From Arabidopsis thaliana (Eukaryota > Streptophyta > Magnoliopsida > Brassicales > Brassicaceae), in assembly GCF_000001735.4 (NCBI RefSeq), contig NC_003074.8, forward strand, positions 13,392,101 to 13,456,100: DNA of 64,000 nt, read 5' to 3'. The translations under genes and the position numbers were made by a program. The notes below the pieces were generated by a model. That model searched no databases and was not told the DNA's origin. It saw only the letters and a program-made list of their open reading frames with translations. Shown piece by piece: positions 45,728 through 56,684 of this stretch (position 1 is the first letter of the stretch; each line of letters opens with the position of its first letter).

Positions 45728-46878
45728 CGCTCTCTTTCCTCTAGCAATTTTAGCCATTCTCTAATTACGTTGAGCTATAGAGCGTTCCATTTTTGCTCTG
45801 AAGCTTTCGTAAACATGATCCTCTCTCACTGGCCTCGTGAACCAGGACTTAGCTTCATCCACATTATAATCTGGATCCATAGAAGATTTTCCAGTGTAGT
45901 TACTCATGACGAAACATGAAAACAGATGGAACTCAAAGAGAAACGTTTGTACGTTAGTTCCAACGAAACCAAAAGCACAAACCGATCGAGTAAACCGGTC
46001 GAGTAAAATTATTGGTTTTTGATGATTGTTTGGCTGTCGGTTTTCTTTGCCGGTTTGGTGATGCAGTCGACTGAGTTGGTAGGAACAATGAGACAAGAGC
46101 CCTTGGTACGGTGAAGCGATCGAGTGCCACCTCCTCTTATCTTTCTTCGTGGCTGAATCGATGAAGTCGTGTGGTTCCTCTTCTATGGTCTCCGTCTCCC
46201 TTGGGATTGAGTAGATTGTCGAGTCGAATAATGAGAGGTAATGAACTCACGAAAGAAGAAGAGAGAATGGTGAAGTTCTTTGGTTGCGAGAGACAGGTGT
46301 GGTCGAGTGTTGTCAGTGAGGAGAGGATATAGCCTTGAGGTCGAGTGAGGAAGATAAGGGTGAGGATGAGGGATGGATGGTGGAGAAGCAAGTGAGGTAG
46401 ATTCTTGTCCCTTGGTTGAAGGCGTGGGGAACATAGGTGTCGGTGGTAGGTCTCACGTTGTCTGTTTGTCTTTAATTAGTATTCTCTGTTTACTAGAAAA
46501 ACCACACGAAATTCCGCAATCCTCCGTAAATTCGATAAACCTCCTGTAAGTCTCTGTAGCTTCTGTTGGTCGAATATAGTGATGATTTTTACAGTTACTC
46601 GACCTCCTTACTTGATCACAAGGTTTCCGAGTGCAACAAGGAGTTTTCAAATTTTTGCACTCCTTTGGACTGGTATACTCGATCCCCAGGCTCTCTGAAG
46701 AGTAAAAGTTTTGAATATTAACTCTTTCTCCACGCTGTTCCTTTGTTCCTTAGAACCACAAGCACAACTAAAGCAAATCAAAAATAACAAAAAAAAAAAA
46801 ATTTATTTACAGGTATAGTCATGGGATTTCCTCCCAAGTGAGCTTGTTTAAAGTCTCTAGCTTAACTCCTCACACTTA
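45728..46878. repeat. TCGAGTG-containing spacer (element DC)
   Basis: Same position and content as 14409-15891 of element A: TCGAGT motifs between 45985 and 46700, then the 'CTCCCAAGTGAGCTTGTTTAAA' type block at 46830-46855, then the protease tail. An A-rich run lies near 46788-46800. I see no gene in it. Confidence 0.65.
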
Positions 46879-47566
46879 TTAGGAAGAAAATGAGTAATAG
46901 AGAGGGTCTGCATAGTCCTCTCTGATCTCATCATCATACTCAGCATTCTCCCTTGAGAGCTGTGCAGCAGAATACTCAATTCCTCTTTCCTCGAAATAGG
47001 CCTCTTTTTCTTCTGGTGGATAATCTATCTCTTCAGACCATTTTGAAGTGAACTTTTTCTCGGGATAGTGTCAATGTGCCGTTTAGGTTGAGCTTCCTTT
47101 TGCATCTGATTCAGTTTACTCTTAACTTCCTTAACAGTGTGGGCTAGCTTCTCTATGGTTTCTTCTTGCTTATCAGACTTTGTTTTGAGCTCTCGCAAGT
47201 CAGGTGCAGAGATTGTACTTGATTGGGTGATTGAATTCGAAGGTTGAGGTTGAGCTATTATATGTTCTTCTACTCCTTCAGTTTCAAATCCTTCTCCTGG
47301 GGTCACTCTATCCCATCTTAGAGGTTTTTCCATCTATTGTTGACCTTTGTGCAGTTTCGTTGATGTCAAACTACAGCTTGATGTGCTTCCCGAGGTTGAG
47401 ACATATTTTCCCATCTCTGACATCTATGATTGCTCCCACTGAGGCCAAGAAAGGTCTTCCCAGGATCAGAGGATCCTTAGGTTTTGCTTCCATATCCAGC
47501 ACAACGAAATAAGTAGGTACTTCCACTCCGTTAATCAAGACTAGCAGATCTTTTAGCAGGCCGAAA
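46879..47566 (-). pseudogene. Athila protease fragment with conserved tail (element DC)
   Basis: The minus frame gives the retropepsin second half ([18 protein letters not shown], near 47400-47480), the charged coiled-coil segment with NQMQKEAQPK where element A has a TAG, and the acidic tail ending DYADPLYYSFSS with TAA at 46879-46881. The active-site half is gone: at 47566 the sequence jumps into the middle of an LTR. The tail stop is at the same codon as in element A. Confidence 0.75.
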
Positions 47567-47945
47567 ATTCCAATTGATCAGAAAGCAATAGGCATTAAGA
47601 ACAACTAATCCAGAAGAGATCTATAAGGTAAACCAAGGATTCCCAACTACTCTAACCCATCCTCAGAAACCTAGTCACTACTCAGACTTCATTTCAGAAA
47701 ACATAAACGATGACATGAATGAAAACATCATAGCAACAAATGATAACAGAACAATAACAGGATGAACAACTTAGTAATGAAAAGCAAAATACTCAATCAA
47801 AGTATTACGAAATGTTAAGAAGACAATCTGTCTACGGAATAAAACATAGTCTCGAAAATATAAAGTACCTGGTACTTATAGCGAAATGTTCCGAAATCCT
47901 AATACTCAAAACGACATAGTATTGGGACGAATTAAGAACGGTACT
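47567..47945 (-). mobile_element. Athila element DC, 5' LTR fragment
   Basis: It matches 34330-34690 plus 35909-35945 of the 3' LTR, without the solo-LTR insertion. The gag, PBS and inner part of the LTR are deleted at 47566/47567, and element F interrupts it at 47946. Confidence 0.8.
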
Positions 47946-48464
47946 TGTGGGTTCTGAAATCCACACTAGAGATTTGTAATTGAGATTATGAGAAAGGAGG
48001 GTTAGAACTTCACTGAAACCTTGAGAGTTATATTGCTAAGAACGAATGGACTTTTTGTATTGATTATGACAAAGCTTTTACAATGTGAAAGCAGATTACA
48101 AGTGTAAAAGTATGTGTGTGAATGTAAGCTGAATTTTATGTCTCTTCCAAGTCGTCCTTGCTCCTTAATATAGGTCTACGCACATGGTAGCTCCATCCGG
48201 GATCTGTGGAGATCCTCCTGGATATTTGGCAGGTCAGTTCCGAGATATCAGGTCCGCTCCGCAAATATCTCCTCATCAGTTCCTAAGTTATTATTCGCTT
48301 TTCTCCCTTCATCAGGTGACCGGGCTTATCTGGCCCAAGTACCCATTCGCGTATGTGGGCTCATCAGCTGCGTAAGTCCTCTACTTGGTGGGCTTGGTGG
48401 GCTTTTGTGGGCTGGCTTGGTATTTTTCGCAGGTGGATTCCTGGAGGGAAATCCAGCTCCAACA
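47946..48464 (-). repeat. 3' LTR of element F
   Basis: On the plus strand it runs TGTGGGTTCTG to CTCCAACA, 519 bases. It is complete and nearly identical to the 5' LTR. On the minus strand a purine tract (TGGGCTGGGGGGCAAA, 48465-48480) directly precedes it. Confidence 0.9.
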
Positions 48465-48770
48465 TTTGCCCCCCAGCCCATTGAGTGAGTAAGTGAACAA
48501 GATGAGCGACATATAGGTCAGGTAAGATTGCGAAAATATTCTTGATGAGATGATAGATGCGATAAGATCAGTCGGTTTTTAGGATAAACTCAACAAAAAT
48601 GATTTTGATTTCAGATTCCTCAACCGAAAGATTTCGAGGAGATACGCGAGATAAGTCGCTACTGATGTGGACGGCTGAGATGGAGCGTCTCTTCAACGCA
48701 CCGCATCTAACAGTCCAGATCAGGCGCAGAGAAGAGATCTCGGCAATCTCGAAAATCGTGGTGATGATGG

Positions 48771-48810
48771 CTTTAAATAACTTCCCACCTCTCCACTTGA
48801 CGTCACGTCA
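48771..48810 (+). promoter_or_regulatory. Candidate promoter of the antisense ORF
   Basis: TTTAAATAA at 48772-48780 is TATA-like, and TGACGTCACGTCA at 48798-48810 contains two overlapping bZIP-type ACGTCA cores. They lie about 230 and 190 bases before the antisense ATG at 49001. The purpose is inferred from position only. Confidence 0.45.
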
Positions 48811-49000
48811 ACTCACACAACTCTCAAGGTAACTTCTCTCCTCCTTTATTATTTACTGTGTTTCGTTTTGTAAAGATAGAAAAATCTCGTTTTTTTTCCT
48901 TTTGCTATCTCCTTCGTTTCTCTGCTACTCCCCTCTTTCTCGAGCTGCCTCTTTGCTCTTTTCTTTTATCTCTCTCATCTTTCTCCGTCGAAATCCAAAG

Positions 49001-49456
49001 ATGAGCGACTTCGAAGATTCCCAGAATAAAAGCAACCACAGTTACGGCGATGATGAGAGTTCGTCCGAGACGAGGTCGGCGGCGTCGCCGCCGCGAGTAC
49101 AAAGACGTGTCATAACCCTAGGCGGAATGGGTCCAATTCGTCTGACGAACCTGGCTTTGATCGACCAGATCACAAAGGCTGCTATCGATCTGACCGTGGA
49201 GAAACCTCGGCTGCAAGCAGAGCTGGATGACCTAGAGGCACGGTGCAAATCGAAGGAAGTATCAGAATTTACTCTAAGCAAGTTGGATCTCCCGCAGGTT
49301 TCAGAGATTTCTGTGGTACGTCCGATGGACGTCGACGAGCAAGGGACGCCAATTGGCTTGGATGAGTTCGGGAGCAACAAAGACGCGTTTCCGGGAGGTC
49401 TCGCGGAGGGTTCAGGTACTGTCATCGCTACGCCAGCCGGAGAATCGAGGGAGTGA
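49001..49456 (+). CDS. Antisense ORF of the Tat-like element (151 aa)
   Basis: The ORF starts MSDFEDSQNKSNHS and is opposite to gag-pol, between integrase and the 3' LTR. It has a Ser/Glu-rich start, a basic middle (PPRVQRRVITLGGMGP), a predicted helical or coiled-coil part (ITKAAIDLTVEKPRLQAEL, DDLEARCKSKE) and an acidic end. Antisense ORFs at this place are known in Tat elements such as Grande; their function is unknown. An upstream in-frame Met at 48902 would add a hydrophobic, Leu/Ser-rich leader, but the 49001 start fits better because that leader lies in a T-rich 5' UTR-like stretch. The ORF has no stops, unlike gag-pol. Confidence 0.6.
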   Translation: MSDFEDSQNKSNHSYGDDESSSETRSAASPPRVQRRVITLGGMGPIRLTNLALIDQITKAAIDLTVEKPRLQAELDDLEARCKSKEVSEFTLSKLDLPQVSEISVVRPMDVDEQGTPIGLDEFGSNKDAFPGGLAEGSGTVIATPAGESRE

Positions 49457-49510
49457 TCACTTTTGCTCCTTGTTTGTTTTAGGATTTTGTGTTTTGTTTT
49501 AGACTTAATG

Positions 49511-49622
49511 CCTGGGAAGGCTTTTATCCTTTCGTTTATTGCTTTTTGAACTTGGTGCAAGGGAAGGCTTTTATCCTTTGTTCGTTTAAGTACTTGGATG
49601 CCTGGGAAGGCTTTTATCCTTT
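49511..49622. repeat. Three spaced copies of GGGAAGGCTTTTATCCTTT
   Basis: Copies start near 49514, 49561 and 49604 with 40-50 base spacing, just downstream of the antisense ORF. Tandem repeats in this zone are usual for Tat elements. Confidence 0.7.
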
Positions 49623-49829
49623 TTAGTAAGTATTTTTTTGTTTTTCGTTCGAGTGTTGACACTTCGTTGATTTTGGTGTATGATCACCTCGCTTTGTCCA
49701 CGTTCCGGGTAATAATTGGACTTGTTTCGAGTCCAAGTTATTTCGGATGTGATATGGTAAGTTCTTCGAAGGTTAAAACTTTGAGTGAGTTTGAGTTGTT
49801 TTGTCTCGGGAACTTGTTGAAGTGAGGTC

Positions 49830-50508
49830 ACACAAGGGACCTGCCAGATTTTGGGAGCTGGGCTTGTGGTATCGCCAGGTCGCGAATGAAACCTTTGTTT
49901 CTTCCTTGTTTACTATGTTATCTGTTGATAGCGCAAGAGTTAGATATGGTTGTAGTAGGTGAGCTCCGATGAAGCCGAAGTGATGTGTTCTTATAAGTTT
50001 AGTTCACTATCGACTTTTTGGAAGCGGGATCACAAAATAGATCCGTCAACATTCGGGTGTTGGGCTTTGGGTATCGTAAGATTACGAATGAGTTTTAAAT
50101 CATAGTGTGAATGATTGTTTTTGCGAAACATGATAATGAGTATCAAAATTTTCTTTTATTCTTATCTCGTAATTGTTAAGTACAAAAAGAGGTAAAGCAA
50201 GCGACGATCTGGTGTTTGATCATCGAGCAGGGACCTGCTCGATACCAAGGGGTGATTGAACTGTCAGGTGAGCAGCTGATCTTCGTTGATGGAAGATGTG
50301 ATGTTTGTTTCCCTTGTTGAAGTTTCGTCTTTCAAATGGAAGGGTTGAGATGGTAATTGCGTTTGTGGAGGGAACTGCCTGCATACCTGGTTAGGGGATT
50401 AAGCCCTTTTGTGATTTGATTGAAGTGGTGGCTGCGCTCTTGGGGAGAGCTGCCTACGTACCCTGCCAAGGGATCAAGCCTTATCGTAGTTCAATTATTT
50501 TTGAGTAC
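49830..50508. other. Element F 3' untranslated region
   Basis: It lies between the integrase end and the antisense-ORF zone. It contains short repeated phrases (for example GAGCTGCCTACGTACC and GAACTGCCTGCATACC around 50375-50465) and no gene. Confidence 0.5.
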
Positions 50509-51920
50509 CTATTCGTGGTATTTCTTGAGATGCATGGCATTCCAAGGCCGTAACTCAGGTACTCCGTTGATAACTTTTACGAGCTTATTGACGCCGTCAC
50601 GTACCACCTCGGTGATTCGATAGGGACCTTTCCAGTTAGTTCTCAGTTTTCCAGCGTTAAGCTCTCTCGTTTTGTTGAAAACTTTTCGTAAAACGAGCTC
50701 TCCCACTTCGAATCTCCGAATTTTGATATTGGAGTTATAGTAGCAGGCGACAGCTTGTTGATAGTTTTAAACTCGGATCATTGCCTGATCTCTGCGTTCA
50801 TCGATGAAGTCCATATTGTCCTGTAATATTTGCGTGTTCAGGTCCGAGTTAGCAAGACTGGCGGTCCTTCTCACGCTTGGTACTATGGTTTCGACAGGGA
50901 TTACTGCTTCTAAACCATAGGCGAGAGAAAACGGTGTTTCTTGCGTTGATTTGCGAGGTGTAGTTCGGTAGGTCCAGAGAACTCCGTGGAGCACGTCGGA
51001 CCACATTGATTTTTTGGAATCAACTCTTTTCTTGATGTTGCTAAGTATAGCTTTGTTGCGGCTTCTGCCTGTCCGTTACCTTGTGGGTAACGGGGAGTGG
51101 ATGTGGTAAGACGGATCTTCCACTTGTCGCAAAATGCTTTGATTTTTCCCGAGGTGAGGTTAATCCCGTTATCGGTGATGATCTCATAAAGTATGCCATG
51201 TCGACATACGATATTTTCTCATAGGAAGTCCTCGACTTGTTTCTCGGTTACCTGTTGGAAGGCTTTAGGCTCAATCCATTTGGTAGAGTAGTCGATGAGG
51301 ACCAACAGGTTTTTTAGTCTCTTCTTCCCACCGGAGGCTTCCATGGGACCTACAACATCCATGGACCACTTCATAAATGGGTAAGGAGAAGATATCGAGG
51401 ACATTTCCTCAGGAGGTTGATGAAGAGTAGGTGCATGTCGTTAGCATTTATCGCACCTGAGTGAATGAGCTATGCAATCGGCTAGCATTGTTGGCCAGAA
51501 GTGGCCTTGCTTTTTGATTCTGAGGGCGAGGGTACGTTCACTACAGTGGCTACCACATTGCCCCTCGTGCATGCTTTTCATGAGGTCTTTTGTTTGTTGC
51601 CCGTAGGTGCACACCATATAGGGACATGCGACGCTGCGTTTCATAAGTCTCCCTTCCATGATGCAGTACCTTGCGTTCTGGGCTTTGAGTTTTCTGGTCT
51701 CCCACTTGTCGGGAGGTGTGATCCCTCGTTCGATGTAATCGATGATTGGGATTCTCCAGTCGTTGTACGGTTCAGGTTCGTACGAGGCAGGTTGTTCGGG
51801 GGTTTCGAGCTCCAGCTCTTCCTCCGCTGCACCTGCCTCCGCGACTGCTACGAGGGCTCTAGCCGCGGCGGTGGTGCTTCGGGTTACTCGCGTAAAGTTG
51901 CATGTTGCCGAGGTTTCCAT
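50509..51920 (-). pseudogene. Integrase of element F
   Basis: The HHCC finger (MHEGQCGSHCSERTLALRI, then CIAHSLRCDKC) ends in a TAA at 51441-51443, followed in frame by the core: MKWSMDVVGPM with the first Asp, a second-Asp region containing a TGA at 51219-51221, and YPQGNGQAEAATK with the catalytic Glu near 51070. The C-terminal part runs WTYRTTPRKSTQETPFSLAYG, a TAA at 50767-50769, and GELVLRKVF to HLKKYHE, ending at 50509. The stops sit in one continuous frame and most look like C-to-T or G-to-A changes. Confidence 0.85.
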
Positions 51921-51958
51921 CCCAGCATGTTTGACCGTTAGGTCGATGCTCGGGTGTT

Positions 51959-52400
51959 CTATTCCTTCGACTGGGATAATTCTTTTGACGAAAGGATCTG
52001 ACGGGATAATTCTGCAGAGGTGTTTTCTCCTCTGTGGATCCTGGTCAGTTCGAACGATTCGAAGTGTTGGGTCAAGGTTTTGACTAGTTCGAGGTACGCT
52101 TCCATGCGCTCATCTTTAGCTTCGTATTCCCCGTGGAACTGGCTGGTGACGAGTTGGGAGTCGCTATGGGCGTGTATATCGCGGATCCCCATTCCTTGAG
52201 CTAGCTTAATGCCAGCAATGAGGGCTTCATACTCAGACTCGTTATTTGATGCGTTGAATCCGAGTCGGAACGATTGTTCGATGACTTTCCCGATGGGGGA
52301 GGTGAGTTGTATTCCTACTTCGGATCCCTGTCGGTTGGAGGAGCCATCGACATGGAGGAGCCATTTTTTATTGGAGTTGGTTCCATCCAGGTCGCTAACG
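51959..52400 (-). pseudogene. Second RNase H domain of element F (archaeal-type)
   Basis: Minus-strand frames read WLLHVDGSSNRQGS (catalytic Asp), NNESEYEALIAGIKLAQGMG (Glu), AHSDSQLVTSQFHGEYEAKD (Asp) and further helices. This second RNase H, after the RT-associated one, is characteristic of Tat elements. It is shifted one frame relative to the RT frame near 52370 and ends in a stop at 51959. Confidence 0.8.
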
Positions 52401-53814
52401 GGAGCTCGATTACAAAGTCGGCTAGGACCTGTGCTTTCAAGCTGGTTCTGGTGAGATATTCTATATCGTACTCACTTAGTTCTATGGTCCATTTTGCAAG
52501 TCGACCTGATTGAGTTGGACTGTGCAGAATGGTTCTGATTGGTTGAGACGTCATCACTACGATGGGATGTGATTGAAAATATGGTCTCAGTTTTCGAGCT
52601 GACATGACTACGGCCAGTGCCAGTTTTTCCATTGCTGGATAACGGGTTTCAGCGTCTATCAACGTTTTACTAACGTAATAGATCGGTTTCTGTCCTTCGT
52701 GATCTTCTCTCACCAGGACGCCGCTTATCGCGGTTCGGGAGACTGCCGTGTACATGTACAACGGTTCTCCTTCTTCAGGTTTTGCGAGTATGGGTGGTTC
52801 AGACAGGTATGCTTTCAATTGTTTGAAGGCTTGCTCGCAGTCCTCATTCCAATCGAACTTTTTATCCTTTCGGAGGAGCTGATAGAAAGGGACGCATTTA
52901 TCGGTAGACCTGGATATGAACCTGTTGAGGGCGGCGATACGGCCGGTCAGTCGTTGGACCTCCCGTGCCGTTTTTGGCGATGGCATGTCGATGAAGGCTG
53001 CAATCTGCTTAGGATTGGCCTCGATGCCTCTTTCGGTTACTAGGTATCCGAGGAATTCTCCTGAGGGAACTTCAAAAGAACATTTCTCGGGGTTTAGCTT
53101 CATCTCGAATTTGTTTAGGATTTTGAAGCATTCTCTTAATTGAGGGACGTGGTCTTTTTCGCGAGCTAACTTGACCAGCATGTCGTCGATATAGACCTCC
53201 ATCGTTTTACCTAGCTGGTCGGCGAACATTCTGTTCACCAATCTTTGGTAAGTAGCTCCAGCGTTTTTTAAACCAAAGGGCATTACTTTATAACAGTAGG
53301 TGCCTCAGTCAGTAATAAAAGCTGTTTTTTCTTGGTCATTTGGGCGCATAAGTATTTGGTTGTACCCGGAGAATGCATCCATGAAGGACAATAGTTCGTT
53401 TCCCGTAGTGGCTTCGACCAGTCGGTCAATATGTGGGAGTGGGAAACTGTCTTTAGGACATGCCTTATTCAGGTCCGTAAAGTCGATGCATACTTTCCAC
53501 TTCCCGTTTTTCTTTTTAACGATGACACGGTTGGCGAGCCAGTCAGGGTATTTTACTTCTCTTATCGATCCGATCTTGAGCAACCGATCGACCTCATCGT
53601 GCACAGCTTTAGCCCTTTCGGGACCTAGCTTGCGACGTTTCTGCTTTATAGGTCGGTAGGTCTGATCGACGTTGAGTTCGTGTGAGGTTACCTCGAGGCT
53701 TATTCCTCGGAGGTTCGCACTTGACCAGGCAAAGCTGTCTTTGTTTTCTTTGAGAAAGGTTATGAGATCCTCTCTTATCGCTGGGTCGAGGTCTTGACCT
53801 ATCCCAACGCATCG
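52315..53814 (-). pseudogene. Reverse transcriptase and first RNase H of element F
   Basis: Blocks in order: VDRLLKIGSIREVKYPDWL, KVCIDFTDLNKACPKDSFPL, MDAFSGYNQILMRPNDQ, a TGA at 53305-53307 where the family continues to VMPFGLKNAGATYQRLVN, the catalytic YIDDMLVK, FLGYLVTERGIEANPKQ, then RNase H with YPAMEKLALAVVMSARKL. The RNase H is of the inactive-looking connection type usual in Tat. A TAA at 53815-53817 lies between protease and RT in the same frame. Confidence 0.85.
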
Positions 53815-54868
53815 TTAGGGATCTGATTCGTCTGTGCAGACCTGTGTTATCAATGACTTTCGAGGTCCGCGTTGAGAAGGATCAGAGGATCTGACTGTTT
53901 TCATTTCCGCGAGTTTGTCTTCTATCATTAGTACTACGGGGTCAGCTTTTTTGATAAGCTCATAGCTGCCCATATAGCATTTTCGGGAGCTGCGTTGGCT
54001 GCCGTATACGACTGCTATTCCCTTGTCCGAGGGGAATTTAATGCATTGGTGGTAGGTTGATGGGATGGCTTTCATGGCGTGTAGCCATGGTCTTCTCAGT
54101 ATTGCGTTGAAAGGAGCTTTCGTGTCGACTACGAGGAAGCTCGTGAGTTGCCTCACTCCACGTGCGATGGTTGGGAGCTGGATGGTTCCTAGAGAAAAGG
54201 TCGTATCTCCAGCAAACCCGGTAAGTGGCGTTTTTCTGCCTTGCAGCTCGGAATCGAGGTGCCCCATTTTTTTTAAGGCATCGTAAAAGAGTACGTCAAC
54301 TGAGCTTCCCGTGTTGATCATTATACGGGAGAGTTCGTAGTTGCCTACATCGATTCGAATAACGAGAGCGTCATCGTGAGGTTTATCGAGGTCGGTGGTT
54401 TCGCTTTCCCAGAATGTGATCTGGTGGTCAGGTCCCATCATCGGGCTCTTGCCTTTTGTGTAGGAATTTTCCTTCTTCTGATGAGTTTTGATCGAATTGA
54501 TTGAGTCGTTGCAGAGCTGAGATCCTCCCATGATGAAATCAATGCGTTTCGGGGAGAGGTGCTCGGTTGCGCTTCTGCAGAATTTCGAGAGGCGTAACGG
54601 AAACCTCATGTTTTTCTTATGCGGGGCGGGGGGAGGTGTGGTGACTGACCTTCCTGTCCTGCCACCCAGATCGAGTTCTACAAAGACTAGGTCTATGCGT
54701 TCTCTCCTAGCGGGTGGGGGAGAGTCACCTCCCTCCGGTGTTCGTTCTCGTTTCTTTTGTTTAGGAGTTTGCTCCTCTTCCTGTTCGTCGGGAGGAGGGG
54801 TTTCAACTTTGGGGTTTGAACCTTTTTTAGTTTTACCCCCAACTGCGATTAATTTTTTAACGGCGCGA
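53815..54868 (-). pseudogene. Protease region of element F, active-site Asp replaced
   Basis: The frame passes through a Pro/Glu/Lys-rich linker and an IDFIMGGSQLC block to the retropepsin: ELSRIMINTGSSVDVLFYD, where the catalytic DTGSS reads NTGSS (AAC at 54313-54315). ILRRPWLHAMKAIPSTYHQ, the second conserved block, is present. The frame is otherwise open over 417 codons (to 55068). Loss of the Asp means that this copy cannot process its own polyprotein. Confidence 0.8.
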
Positions 54869-56610
54869 CACTCCTCGATGGAATGTCCTCTTTTTTTGTG
54901 GTACTTGCAATATTTTTCGAGGTCGAGTTCTGGACTCTCGTCCTCAGCTGCCTCTTCTATTGCGAATAAGGTATTCTGCCCTTGCGTTTGGTTTTCCTTT
55001 TTGAAGGGTTTTTTAATTGCAAGGGAAGCGTTGTGCGTCTTAGATTCCTTGAATCTTAAGGCCAGCACGGCGAGCTCCTCTTCGGCTTTGGCGAAGTGGA
55101 GAGCTTTGTGAAGGGCATCGTCTAAAGAGACCGATTGCCTAACAGTGAGTTCCTCACGGAACCTACAGGAGAACCACAGACCGTTACGAAGGGCTGCTAT
55201 GGCTACCTCCTCGTTTAGGTTCGCAATTTTTGATTTGATTGCTTTGAATTTTTCGACGTAAGATCGTAGGGATTCGTTCTGATGTTGAGTGAGAATCCAG
55301 AGGTCGGCTTCAGACGTCCTGTGTTAGATAAGTATCAAATACTGTTTTAAGAAAGCGGATGTAAGCTGGTCGAAGGTATCAATGGAGTTCCCTTCGAGGT
55401 TAGCAAACCATTCGAGGGCGTGACCTACGAGGTTTTCTGCGAAGAAACGGCAATGACCTGCTTCGTTTTCTTCGTCTGTCAGGTACGCTCGTGTTATAGC
55501 GAAACGGAAGGATCTCAGGTGAGCCTTTGGGTCGCTCGTTCCGTCGTACTCCGGGAAACGGAGTCTCCCGACGTCTCGGAGGCGAAATCGAGCGATCCTA
55601 TCCGTGAACGGGGTGCGCCTGGTTTCTTCGATCACGCGATCTATGTCGGAAGCATCACTCACTGCTAGATGCATTCGCGAATGCATTTGAGTCATGTTCG
55701 CATTTGTTTGAGCTGCGTAATTGCGGAATGTTTCCATATCTACGAAGTTACGCGGACCGACCGGTGCTTGGGGATCAGTTAGACTGTTAAGAAGGTCACT
55801 TCCTGGTATCCGGGGAATGGATGGCGGATTAGCGATAGAGGTTCATTGCGTTAAGTTCCCGGGAACACGGGAACTGGACGCGGTTGCTTGGTTTCTCGTC
55901 CACGTGTACCTAGGAGGCGAATAGCCCAGCGGTAGTAACGGTGGGACCGGTAGTCTTGGGAAGGCAGACGTTGTGCTCGTCTCGTTTCCTGTTGCCAGGA
56001 TTTCGACGAGAGTGTTCGCAGGTACCGGTTGATAGGAGGTGAGACGTCTATCGAGGCGAAGTCTAGATGAGTCCTCGGAGTAGGATCGGCCGGGGAGACG
56101 GTGCCTTGCAGATCTATGGGGACCTGGGCAGGAATCCTAGTTTCGCGCGGGGGGGGGGGGGGGGGGAGGGGGAACTTCCTTACCCGCGGTATCGCGCTCT
56201 ACCTCATGTGCCATGCGAGTGGAGTCGCGTCTCTGCTGACCCACAATTGCAGCGAGGTTGCGATGCGCAATTTCTTGGTTTTTGGTTAAATTGATCAAGT
56301 TCATGATCATTGCGCGGAGCTCGGCCAATTCGCTGGCAGGTCGCGGAGGGACCTGATTCGACGGGTTGGCCGAGTTATCTCCATTTGGAGGCTGTATTAT
56401 GACGTTTTGTTCTCCGCCCCTTGTTTGCGGAGGGGGAGTGATTTGGTCAGATTCAGAAGAATTCGAGTTTTGGGAGATGTCCCCCGCATCAGCGTTATGG
56501 ACGGTATCAACCTTGGTTCCGAGAGGGAGATCCGTTGGGAGGTGCCCGTCCGTAACGTCATCGTTTGGGATCTGAACTGGTAGACCAGATCCTGATGAAT
56601 TGGGATCCAT
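54869..56610 (-). pseudogene. Gag of element F
   Basis: The start at 56610 (MDPNSSGSG) leads through a disordered Pro-rich region to a run of C on the minus strand (56149-56166, encoding Pro), after which the frame shifts by one. The capsid follows: FTDRIARFRLRDVGRLRFP, DPKAHLRSFRFAI, CRFFAENLVGHALEWFANL, a TAA at 55324-55326, then SEADLWILTQHQNESLRSYV, and a zinc-knuckle-like CKYHKKRGHSIEEC near 54870-54910. Gag forms the particle shell. Confidence 0.8.
56149..56166. repeat. Run of 18 G
   Basis: The homopolymer encodes part of a poly-Pro tract of gag on the minus strand. Frame is lost exactly here, so either slippage in the genome or a sequencing length error is possible. Confidence 0.8.
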
Positions 56611-56663
56611 GATCGTTGGTCACAATTGATGTGTTAGTTTCGGTGTTGGAATGATCTATTTCC

Positions 56664-56684
56664 ATCCCCACAGACAGCGCCAAA
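56664..56684 (-). other. Primer-binding site of element F
   Basis: The minus strand reads TTTGGCGCTGTCTGTGGGGA next to the 5' LTR, close to the TTTGGCGCCGTCTGTGG type common in plant Tat-like elements, with one C-to-T difference. Confidence 0.75.

Noticed and set aside
49042-49662. 206-codon minus-strand ORF opposite the antisense ORF of element F
   Set aside because: It has an irregular composition and starts in a repeat zone; the plus-strand frame has the better start, helical content and upstream promoter-like signals.
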